In this document: piece by piece, positions 26,542 to 36,694 of the stretch
Layout: every line of letters begins with the position of its first letter
Numbering within the stretch: the stretch's first letter is position 1
Source of the DNA: Datnioides undecimradiatus
Taxonomy: Eukaryota > Chordata > Actinopteri > Lobotiformes > Datnioididae
Assembly: GCA_008933995.1 (NCBI GenBank)
Contig: WARS01002855.1
Location: 186,001 to 250,000 of the forward strand
DNA: 64,000 bases
Reading direction: 5' to 3'
Position numbers and translations under genes: made by a program
Notes under the pieces: generated by a model
Database searches by the model: none
What the model saw: the letters and a program-made list of their open reading frames with translations, nothing else
What the model was told of the DNA's origin: nothing

Positions 26542-26597
26542 GCGTTCAGCCGGCGACGCGTTCAGCCGGCGACGCGTTCAGCCGGCGACGCGTTCAG
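26542..26597. repeat. 16-bp CpG-rich minisatellite
   Basis: Three perfect 16-bp units (GCGTTCAGCCGGCGAC) at 26542-26589, plus a partial fourth. Each junction creates ACGCGT. It probably lies in the shisa7 3' UTR. Confidence 0.95.
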
Positions 26598-26687
26598 GCG
26601 AGGTGTGTTTTCAGAGATGTAACAGGAGAAGACAGGAATCAGAAACGCTTTTCCCTCTTCAGTCAAACTGATTTTTCACTGAAGCTG

Positions 26688-26693
26688 AATAAA
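26688..26693 (+). terminator. Candidate shisa7 polyadenylation signal
   Basis: AATAAA about 1.04 kb after the stop codon, with a GT-rich stretch (around 26718-26730) about 30 bases downstream. Other hexamers (for example 29603 and 29608) are much farther away. Confidence 0.3.
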
Positions 26694-28653
26694 ACAAAAT
26701 GCAATTCGAGCGCAGCTCTGCGTGTTTTTCCACTTCCTGGAGTGACCAGACCGTCAAAGTAAAAGCCCGCGTGCAGTGCGGTCTGAGCTCGACTCAGAGC
26801 CTTTGTACAGTGACCTCTGGGTGTTTATCATCTGAAACATCGTGCTGTGACCCTCCGCGTAATAATTAGTAAAGGAAAAAAAACTGATTTCAGCTTGAAT
26901 CAGACACCGAGCTCACAAACAAACAAACTGGCGTTCTCGAGCCGGCGTCGCAGGCGTCTGCGGAGAGTCCGGGGTTTCGTTTCGCCACCGATCGGCGGCC
27001 GACAAACCCTCCCGCGCTACGACGCCGCATGTTACCTGCAAGGCCAGCTGCTCACCTCATACGAAGGGAAAGAGGGGGGAGGGCGGGGGACCGTGGACAC
27101 TTCACACCAAGGGCTAAACCGAATCATCTTTGTGTGTCCGTGCTCTGTACAGCGTCTGCTTCTCATCTCCATCTCCTCTGCGTGTCCGTGCGGGGGAGGC
27201 ATGCTCGTGCACACGCTCGCCGGTCTTTATTTAACCGTTTCCTTCCTGCGTCGACAGAAAACACGAACACGCGAGGAAACTCTGTGGCGGGAGGAAAGCT
27301 GGCCATGATGATGTCACGTTTTGTACATTTTTAGTGTCTTTTTTAGTTTTTCTGGCTGTGAGATGGACCTTACAGGCCTTCCAGGCTGGATCTCCCCCGC
27401 TGTGGGGTCGAAGGGACTCGCGAGGCCTCGTCTGAGGTTTCCAGCTTCCCCTCCTTCAGTTGCATTTCGATAAAGACAGACACGATTGACGACTGAGCGA
27501 AGCTTCCTGCCGGCCGTTTTTAGTCTTTTACTACCAAACGTGTGCTCATGTTGACGGCTTTTTGATCACGGGTGTAAAGACTCCCCTGCTCGATCAGACT
27601 TTAAACGCTTTTATCATGAATCGACTCGTCTCCTTCTTTTAATCGAACATGTATTTATTTTTTTAATCTCTGTGAGTTTTAATGTATAATCCTGGATTTT
27701 CAACATTCAAACTTTCTAGTGAACGACAGAAAAAAAAATGCATAAAAATGGAAACAGAAAAAGAAAAAGAGCCGATGCAGTCGACGAGAAAAGACGAACC
27801 GCATGACCACGTCAGAAGCCAGTGTTGATGATGTCATAGTGCTGACTTATGATGTCACGGCGTGTATGTGTGTAAATGTACATGCGTCTGTTTTTCATTT
27901 GTGTACATGTGTGTGTAACTCTCTCTCTCTCTCTCTCTCCCTCTTTCTCTCCGTCTTCTTCTTCTTCTTCTTCTTTTTGGGAATGCTGAACCTCGTTTTT
28001 GACCAAACTCTCGGTGGCGCCCTTGGCACACGGGGACGCGTTTAAAGACCCGGCGTCGAGGTCGTTGCGTGCTCATATCAACTCGCGATGGAAATTTAAA
28101 ACGGCCTGTCGTCATTTCATTTGAACATTTTAAAAAAGGACAGATCTGTCGGTTTGCTCTCGTCGAGCTGCGTTCACCAAAGCCGAGGACTTTTCCAACG
28201 TTTGAAAATGTAAATTACTGAAAACTGTGTATTTGAGTCATCACAGCTGCCGTGATGTCACTCGGTGAACTTGAGTATTTATCTGCAGAAGACGACGTGT
28301 TTCTCACAAACCGGCTCGTTTAGACAGAGATTAAAGCCAAACCAAGGGTTTCAGGAGCGTTTCAGGAGCCGCAGTGTGTGGCTGCTGCTCTCGTGGGTCG
28401 TGGGGGAGAATGTATTGTGTTGCCTTGGGACGTCGGGTCAGGAGAGGCTCTGTTTTAATGGAAACATCTCATTTTAAACGAGAGAGAGGCAAAAAAGGGC
28501 AAAGGGCCGGGGGGGGGGGGATCAGTTGTATTTAATGTCTCATCTCTCCTCACACCTTCAGAGCTCTGATACAGATGTTGTAATCCACGTTCAGTTAATC
28601 GCTCCCCTGATAAAAACTGTGTGCCTGTGTGCATATTTGTGTGTATGCGTGGT

Positions 28654-28658
<5 letters not shown>

Positions 28659-28694
<36 letters not shown>
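28659..28694. repeat. (GT)n microsatellite
   Basis: About 18 GT units in intergenic DNA. Confidence 0.95.
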
Positions 28695-28696
<2 letters not shown>

Positions 28697-30309
28697 ACCA
28701 GAGGGGGAGGGGGGCATGGGCATATTTGTATTCTCAAAGCTACTCTGCATACCTCAAATTGTATGATACATTTATTTATTACATCCCCTTATATGTCTAT
28801 TTCCAAGAATATCCAGACAAAGGTCTCACAGATGTGCAACCCTTTTGTTATTGGTGATCAATTCTTGCGTTTGTAGAAATCATACTGTTTAATTGATAAT
28901 AATAATTAAAAAAATCCCACTAAGCCTCGTTCGTTTGTGTCTTATGTGATGAAATCTGACTGTTTTCCAGCTGAAGCGTTCGTGTATCAGGGTGTAGATC
29001 AATTCATTGGCTGAAAGATACGAATTAAACCAATTTAATAGGATTCTTCTGTATTATTATTAATAAATACTATATTATTTATTTATTTTACCTCATTATA
29101 CCGGCCTGTGAGAAACTGACACAGGTTTTTTTCTATTTTTCAGTGTTTTTCTTCATTTTAATTGAATTTATACCAGACGATCAGCTCTTTAATCAAAGTA
29201 ATGGTGGTTAGTTTAAGTCACGGTGAAAACAGTTGGTGCAGCTTTATTCACTCTGCAGCTGAATGCATGTCAGGGCTGCAGCTCAACATTATGTGACAAC
29301 AGGTAAGTCTCCATGTTGTCACCAGAAAGTGAAAATGTGCCAAACTGAATTATATCCACAGATCTGCAAAACCTGTGCATCACAGAAACTAAAACTGCTG
29401 AATCTTAATAACACGAATTAAATATCTAATAGAGGTTGTTGCAAATCCACTGACCGAGTCATTGACTGTTTCAGCTCGAACAGCTTTATTCTCCCATTCA
29501 TTCCCACAAACTGCACTCAGGATTAAGTTTTCACTCCTTTGAGAAACAAACATTTCTATTATTTAACTGATCAAACTGCGAAAAGGTTCAAACTTCGCTT
29601 GAAATAAAATAAAGTTTAACATTAAAAACGGTTTTTAATCCAAGTTAGGAACCATCCCATCAGAGAATAATCCATTTTGTGCATGTGTTTGCTTTTAATA
29701 TGTTGAATACTCTTAGTATAAATCAGATCCTCGCTGAGGTTTGAACTCGAATCTGTGAAAATTATATTTAGTGTTTCTCAGATGAGCCCCGCCACCCTGT
29801 GTTTCTGCACCTAGGGAGCAACTTGAAGCTCCACACATGGGAACAACAACACCTCTCCACTCCCCCGTCTTTAACACACATTATTAAATTCATTAAAAAG
29901 TCATTAATTAAGGAAAATAGAGAGATATTATTGAAGAAGGTAAGTAAGAACATTGTTATACCTGACTCTGATCCTGTCTACTGAGCTCATATTTAATATG
30001 ATTTCATTGATTGTAGGTTATTTTATGACGTTATATACATGTGATAGGTAAACAACGTGCATCTACACTAATACATATATACAAAAGTCAACACAATCAA
30101 TACAAATATGAGACAATTCCAGTTCTTGCAAATCTCATCAACTGTCCTTTAACAGTCCTCTGCGAATTGTTTGTATATATTCAGCATTTAATGAACAATA
30201 ACAGTTTATTACTTGGTGCATGTGCAAAATGCAAAATACACGCGCGCAGGAATACACGCGCCGAGGTGCAGCCAGTGCACAAGATCTCTGTTCATCACTT
30301 GTTTTCTCA

Positions 30310-30310
<1 letters not shown>

Positions 30311-30342
<32 letters not shown>
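30311..30342. repeat. (CA)n microsatellite
   Basis: Sixteen CA units, followed by about 250 bases of degenerate CA-rich sequence. Confidence 0.95.
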
Positions 30343-30345
<3 letters not shown>

Positions 30346-30659
30346 TGTAATGTTATGCATGCGCCGTAATGATAGCTTTAATTGACTCATTAACATATCA
30401 CACACTTAGTGTGAAGGCACACATACAAAACCACACACTCACACATATGCAAACACACACATACACACGCAAACACGTGCACTCTGACACATGCAACCAC
30501 ACACACTCACAAGGCGAGGCTTAATGACACACTGTCAGGATGCGCGGTGACATCTTCCTTTCCTTTTTTTAACGGTGTACAAACATGCACGCACGCGCAC
30601 GTGCACTCGCGCACACAGTTTATTCATTCATGAGCAGCACGCTGGATAGAAACCACATT

Positions 30660-31186
30660 TTGCAAACGGAGGTGCAGAGGTGGATGTGAGCGCAGTAGCG
30701 GTGGCGGCGGTGGTGTGGTCGCGGCCGGACAGACCAACCTGTGCCTGGCTCTACCCGGAACCATTATGCAGACAGGAAACTACCATTTTAACGCTAGCAG
30801 CATCGGAGGAGCCGTCGTCTATAGAGGGGGGACACCAAAAACAACTGACAAGGGCGGAAAACTGCCCAGCCGTGGAGAAAAGAAGGACAAACACGACGGA
30901 AACAGAACAAAGGCGCCGTTTGGGTGAAGCCGAGCTGCAGGACTGTGGCGTCAGACAATGGACACCTCGGAGCGGGCCAGCGGAAACAGTTTTTGTTAGC
31001 GAGTGTAGAAGCAGATGGAGATCCGGGCCTCTCACGGTGTTTTTCCATGGATGAAGAAAAAGGCCCCGCTGACAGGCAGTAGGGACCCCGCTCTCACGGC
31101 GCACTCCCCGCTCGATGTTTTCACACTTTTACCTCCGTGTTTCTGAGCTCCTTTCACTTCTGCACCCCGTCATCGCATGCGGCAAG
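30660..31186 (+). promoter_or_regulatory. Probable promoter and non-coding first exon of the zinc-finger gene
   Basis: The sequence turns locally GC- and CpG-rich (GGCGGCGGTGG, GCGGCCGG and others) against AT-rich flanks and ends at a good donor, GGCAAG|GTAAAC (31186/31187). This looks like a CpG-rich promoter with a 5' UTR exon. The transcription start is not visible. A 124-codon open frame here has no family resemblance and is not taken as coding. Confidence 0.5.
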
Positions 31187-31622
31187 GTAAACAAACAAAC
31201 AAAACACAAAACAAAACTAACCAAACACAAAAGCCGTTCCCATCGGTATGTTGGCTAATTTGCTAGCCGCCAAGCTAACTGTAAGCTAGCTAGCTAGCTG
31301 CCGAGCTAAGTGTACGTTAGCCAGCAGCGTAGCTAAGCTGATAGCGGCGCTAGCGCTCTGCTCTGCAACCAGATACTGGTTTTATGTCACATTAGCTGTT
31401 ATTGTTATTGTTAAAACGCCGTTACACGTGTTTTATTTTGATTTAAAAGTACACTGTAACCACGAGCGTGTGACTTGTGACACAAAGGGTGTCACTTAAC
31501 GACCGTTAGTGCAACATTTGGTTAGTTAGTGAACGTTAGCTAGGTGAGCTAATATGGATGCTAGCAGTGATTTGTGTGTTTTCTAACCTGCTCGGTATGT
31601 CGGTAACTTTCATCTGCCTCAG
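31187..31622 (+). other. Putative intron 1 of the zinc-finger gene
   Basis: 436 bases between donor 31187 and acceptor TGCCTCAG (31622). It contains a cluster of GCTAGC/AGCTAGCT motifs around 31255-31350. No coding sequence. Confidence 0.5.
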
Positions 31623-31742
31623 GCTGTCGACCTGAAGCCACCGGTTGTCGGCGGGGATCGGGAAGAGCCACCTAGCCCCACAGCTCCACGTTCAGACACT
31701 CACGCCCAGCTGGTGGGGAGCTCCGGACCTGTGGATCAGCCG
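31623..31742 (+). other. Putative non-coding exon 2 of the zinc-finger gene
   Basis: A GC-rich 120-base block between CTGCCTCAG and G|GTAAGA, both good splice sites. It has no ATG in its sense strand. Assignment to the downstream zinc-finger gene is inferred from strand, position and the lack of any other gene between. Confidence 0.5.
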
Positions 31743-32256
31743 GTAAGATGCAAACAACATGCAGCCACAACGCAAATTGTCCCACTTTTGCTAAAGTAGC
31801 CACAGTTTGTCGCTTGTGCTGCGCTTTCCGAGTTTCTCGTTGTTGTCAGCGCATAAACGTGCGGACTGGAAGGAGATGACAAGCTCACGTCCGAGCCGGC
31901 ATGTTGCATGCATGTTGTTCTGCAACAGCTACTGCAAAACCAACCGCTTGTTTTGCAGAAATGATGATGATTCAGTGTAAAAAGTTTATTTCAATCAAGA
32001 TGCAAATTTATTTTCTAGTAATTCAAAATGCTAATAATATTAATAATCAATAACACATAATAACGAGGTCCTGCAAATGATTTGTGGTGCTGCAGGAGCT
32101 CAGTGCAACTTGATGAGGTGGTGCATGGTGCCAAGGGAAGCTTTGGGTTTTTTTCAACTTGGACCCTGTTTTCTCACACTTTGGTGTCTGAATGAAAACA
32201 GCTTTTTGAATTTTATAGTATTGAGCTATGCATCAGCCAGGACACAACCTCCAGTG

Positions 32257-32860
32257 TACGTCCACTAAAATGTAGCTGTAGTTGCTTCAATTTGTGCATC
32301 AACATGATGAAACCTGCTCCTCTGTGTCCTGCTGCAGCTCAGCACAGTAGCTTTAGCTAATAGCATTAGCTGCAGCCTGTCTGCAGCAGCTCTCTCCAGT
32401 CTGCAGCAGAATGTTTCTTCAGGAAGTTGTGCTTTGGTTCAGGGTTTCTTCTCTTCTCTGGCTGCCAGTAGTCATCCCGGTTACACTGCTCCCTGCAGAG
32501 CCGATGGGCAGCAGCGACAGCGTGTAGCAACAGCTAGCCACGACTTCAGCGCGTCCTGACCCGACAGAGACGGCCTGTGAGAGCTGAGCTGTGTGTTGTG
32601 TGACGTGTTGCTGCCACAGGTCAGAGATGTGCAGCTATGAACCGTTTGGTTTCTGATCTTTTAGAGACGCTGAGCTACGGTTTCTGTCCTCCACAGCAAC
32701 AAACTCTGCACAGCTCCTCTCTCCAACGCTCACTCACGTCTCCACAGACGTCTTCCTGCAGCACAGCAGCTCTCACAGCCGAGACACACACAGACTCTGC
32801 TTCATCACGTTAACAACAATCTGAGTCTGTCAGAGACAAAACACACCTTAAGTGGACGTA
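32257..32860. mobile_element. Candidate non-autonomous DNA transposon (MITE-like, about 604 bp)
   Basis: TACGTCCACTAAA at the left end is matched by the reverse complement of TTAAGTGGACGTA at the right end, 12 of 13 bases identical. The interior has no long open frame and is rich in CTGCAG/GCAGCAG motifs. Part of it (the CTGCCAGTAGTCATCCCGG segment) reminds me of a dispersed fish repeat. No clear target-site duplication was found, so the superfamily is unassigned. Confidence 0.45.
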
Positions 32861-35378
32861 TGTTGACCGGGTGCAGATATTGGACATTGAAGCCTGTTTC
32901 CTGTCTAACAGCACATCAGTAACATTTCTTAAACAACAAGAATAAAATAAAGAAAAAAGTAAATATGTTTTTATTTATTTAAATTATTATTGTTGTTATT
33001 ATACTATAATTATTATCCTATAATCAGTTTGAGCTCCTCTGCGTGTGTGAGAGGAAACAGCCGTACGTTATACTTGATTTCACACGACAGCTTGACAGCT
33101 CCGTAATTGTTTTCATCATGAGATTTCTGGGATGTGAAAATGGGAGTCGAGGGCGACGACGGAAACCCGCGATGTGACAACGTGAGCATTTCCCCCATAT
33201 GTTTGCAGAGAGTGGCAGTTTTCATCTCAGACAAAGATGTTCAATAAGCATATGCGTCTGAAACTGTTAAGAATCCGCACCCTGGTTGTTGATGCTGGTA
33301 GCAGGTCACACTGGTGCATCTGTAATCGCTGCTATTCAAAGGGTTTAAGTTCGTTTGCGTGTTTTAAATGCCAGGTTTCTACATCGGAGAAAGAACTCGT
33401 CATCTGTTTCTGTTAAAAGACAGCGTGATTCAAGGCAGAGCCGTGCATGTGGGTGACAAATGAAAGGCAAGAACCAGTTTAAAGTGTCTTAATAAGGTGC
33501 AGGGCTGCAGAGCAGAGCTGCCAGAACAGCTTCGGATTTACTCCCAGTGGATCAAACGTAACATAAATTGACACCTCTCACAAAATCTGTTTCGGTTTGT
33601 GTCAAAAACAAGGTTTTAGTTCCTCACATCACTTTAAAAATCAGATTTTTCTCATAATGAATTCATAAAAAAGTGATTACTATTCATTTTGTGCATTTTA
33701 CTGGAGGCTGACCAGTTCTTAAAGGCCAGTATAATGAGATATAACACCAGCCTGCTGTATGATGATATAATAACTTTCTTTTTTGTCAGTTTGACAGTTA
33801 TTTATGTTTGATTCCCAGCAGTATCTTAGGCTGCATCCACACACACGTGTGTGTTTGGACTTAAACTTCCTCTAGATGACTGTTTCACTAACTATTCAGA
33901 AGCCATTGCTGTCCATACTGGCACAGCTGAAAATGCCTTATTATACGCCTTCGCTGCACACTATGAAGTACAGAATACAGGACAGCAGCTGCTAACACAG
34001 ACAGCGTCAGCAGTGCCTGTAATTCAAAATCCATGTTGTGTTAACCACTGGGATTCAACCACTGTGCATCTGCAGAGGCTGAGGAAATGTTTCTGAAGTG
34101 TCTGAAGTGCCGGAGCAGCGTGGACGCCATGTGTGAACGTAGCAAAGGTTAAAATTAAAACGTCTTGCTGTGGTGTCTGCAGGAAAAGAGCTCCAGTGAG
34201 CTGTGAAGAACTTAAAGACGCCTGATGATGATGAATCGATGCTGCCTTGTTTGTTTGACTCTGTGGTTCATCCACAGTTTGTAGCTTTCGGGACCTGTCT
34301 GCTGTCTCACTGATGCTGACAGATAAACTCTGTATAACAGCAGCTTTCAGTACTGTTCAGATCAGCGTCAAGTTACAGTTTTGTGATTTTCATCACTGCT
34401 GTTTTTGGAAGATTCCTCAGAAAGAGGATCAGCCGACGTCCCCAGTGTCGCTCTGCTCAGCTTCAGACCGAGCGCAGATGTGACAGCACATACGAGGATG
34501 TTTGGCTTCTCTGGTTTCTGTCTCAGGGGAGGGTTGTTCATGCAGAGCGCTCGGGGAAGTCAGAGGAAGGTCGGAATAAAAAGCAGAATTAAGCTCAGGC
34601 AGGCAGGACAGACACACAAGAACATGCGTGTATTTCAGTTGCTTTAGGATTTTATAAAAACTAATGTTTCAGTCAAAAGGAAGGCGACAGGTTATCACGT
34701 ACAGGGTCAGAGGAAGGCAGCGTTGTGATCAGGCAGAGATCTGCTTTTTGTCCTCATGAGCACAGAATTTGAAAACTTGAGAAACTTCCCTGATGCAACG
34801 ATCAGTCTCCACCGTGGCGAAGGATGGGAAGTTGCCACAGCTCAGGAGCCTCTCCAGGAACCCCCGCTGTGTCCCGTCCGTCCGTCGTCTCCGGTTTATC
34901 AACAGTCCACACTTTGGAAATGTGAACGTAGCAGTTGTCGCTCCCCATCCCCCGCTGTTGGCTTATCACTGGCACAGTGTTGCTGTATTGCCCCCTGCTT
35001 TAAAGGATCCAGGACTGGTTGTGTGTGTGTGTGCGTGTGTGAGAGAGTGAGAGTGAGTGGGTGGAGGCGCCATTAATAATGTCATATTTACATCTCAAGC
35101 CCAGTGCACGCTGCCACAGTCGTCATGTCACACATCTTCTGTTTTTACATCAGAATTACAAAGACAGGAACTCGTCTGTTTCGTAATTTGAAGTTAAAGG
35201 CAGAGGGTTGTTCGGTCAGTCAGCGCCGCAGTGACCCACGTTCACGTTTGTGGGGATCCGTGTTCTCTCCCTGGGGATGGGGAAACAGGAAATGATCAGT
35301 GAAGCTGGTTAAAATGCAGATCTGTAACGATCAGATTGCATTTCATGAGTTTCAGTGTTGATCCTGAGCCTGTTTTCA

Positions 35379-35385
<7 letters not shown>

Positions 35386-35417
<32 letters not shown>
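35386..35417. repeat. (CA)n microsatellite
   Basis: Sixteen CA units. With the GT tract 48 bases downstream it forms an inverted pair. Confidence 0.95.
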
Positions 35418-35418
<1 letters not shown>

Positions 35419-35460
35419 CATCCACCAGTGCACCTTTTTTAATCTGGCATTTAGTGCTGT

Positions 35461-35465
<5 letters not shown>

Positions 35466-35510
<45 letters not shown>
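35466..35510. repeat. (GT)n microsatellite
   Basis: About 22 GT units, the inverted partner of the CA tract at 35386-35417. Confidence 0.95.
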
Positions 35511-35512
<2 letters not shown>

Positions 35513-36240
35513 GCGCCGTGGGCCGCCATGTTATCCAGCAGGAGCCGGACAGGAGTCGTGTGGCATTTAGAGCCACCGCTCTCTCTCCTTTCTTTCCCTC
35601 TGAAGCTGCTGTTTGTCTCTGTGGTGTTTAAACGTGTTGAAGTTTAACTGGCGACTGTGTGAAGTAATTAGAAAACTTATTATAATTTGTTTTTCTGCTT
35701 ATTGCCTCAAAGTTTCAGTTTCCTGAGAGGAAACCAGTGGTAGGAAGCTGTATTTTCAGATTTTTAACCTAAACATGATGAAGTTTTAACCGTGACATAC
35801 TGAGTGTGCAGTCTTTCTGGTTGCACAGCTTGCCCAGATAAAAGATTTAGTTCGTTTGCAGCAGCAGCCGTTGGTTCGCTGAGTTCAGTCTGGCCGATGT
35901 TTGAGAGCCAGCTGAAGAAAATCATTTTACCAGTTTGAACACACAATCAAAAGCAGAGCGCTCCCTGAGATAACTGTGCAGCAGCTTCAGCAGCGGGTAT
36001 CCGGTGTAAAGAGAGAAGGCCAGTGTTTTCTGTGGAGTAATTAAATATACATATAAAATATGTTGCTGTGTAATCTCGGCTGTTTCAAGCTCAGTTGTTT
36101 ATCCGAGGAGCTTCCTTTTGAGGCACCGAGGTCAAGAGAAGCTCGGCAGCGTCGTTGAACTCTCCGTGCCCGAAACGGGTTTGTTTATCTGCTCTGTATC
36201 AAGTCACTCAGCGTTGTTGTCTCTCTCTCCTGGTTTTTCA

Positions 36241-36694
36241 GGCCGCACAAGGAACTCCATGAAGGGACAGACGGGCAGTGAAGCAGCGGTTCGCCCTCCA
36301 CTGAAGTAACGGACACACTCCACTTCATGGGACTCGCCGCCCTGGTTTTAAAAATCAGCACATGGTTATGGAACACTTCAAAGAAACACTACAGACTTGT
36401 TTTTATAGTATAATTTAGATTATTGCCTATTTATGACCCCCTTTTTATAACATCCCACAGAAGCACTTGAAGGCTTCACTAAAAAGTATTAGCGATACAT
36501 TCATGCGAGAGAATCAAGCGGCGACTTCCGGTGGATTATAGCGCCCCGTTGAACGTTTTGAGGGAGGAATCGCAGCGGGACGTCCCCTGAGATTCACACC
36601 TCGTCAGTTGGACAAGGGCTCACCGCTGCTCCCAGCGAACTCCGTGCATGCGCAGTTGTGTCTTCGCGACACTTTACCACAGCTGTATTGGGAG
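36241..36694 (+). other. Putative 5' UTR of the zinc-finger gene's coding exon
   Basis: A long pyrimidine tract ending in TTTTTCAG (36240) makes a good acceptor. The leader includes a 16-residue upstream reading frame (ATG 36257, stop 36307-36309). In the frame of the main protein there is a TAG at 36539 and no ATG before 36695. Confidence 0.5.

Larger units (their letters stand above)
25653..30679 (+). other. shisa7 3' UTR and intergenic region
   Basis: No coding sequence is recognised. The near part is presumably 3' UTR; how far it extends is unclear. The first good polyadenylation hexamer is AATAAA at 26688. The stretch also holds a 16-bp CpG-rich minisatellite (26542-26597), CT and CTT tracts (about 27921-27975), a G12 run (about 28509-28520), a GT microsatellite (28659-28694) and a CA microsatellite (30311-30342). 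AT-rich DNA lies at 28880-30200. Confidence 0.6.
31743..36240 (+). other. Putative intron 2 of the zinc-finger gene
   Basis: About 4.5 kb. It holds a MITE-like element (about 32257-32860), AT-rich DNA (about 32930-33020 and 33640-33800) and an inverted pair of CA and GT microsatellites (35386-35417 and 35466-35510). No coding exon is recognised. Confidence 0.5.

Noticed and set aside
30680-31054. 124-codon frame in the CpG-rich first-exon region
   Set aside because: Composition reflects GC-rich promoter DNA. There is no conserved motif and no continuity with the next exon's frame that would give a protein.
36608-36694. Upstream extension of the zinc-finger frame starting at 36608
   Set aside because: The codon at 36608 is TTG, not ATG. 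An in-frame TAG lies at 36539 and the first in-frame ATG is at 36695.
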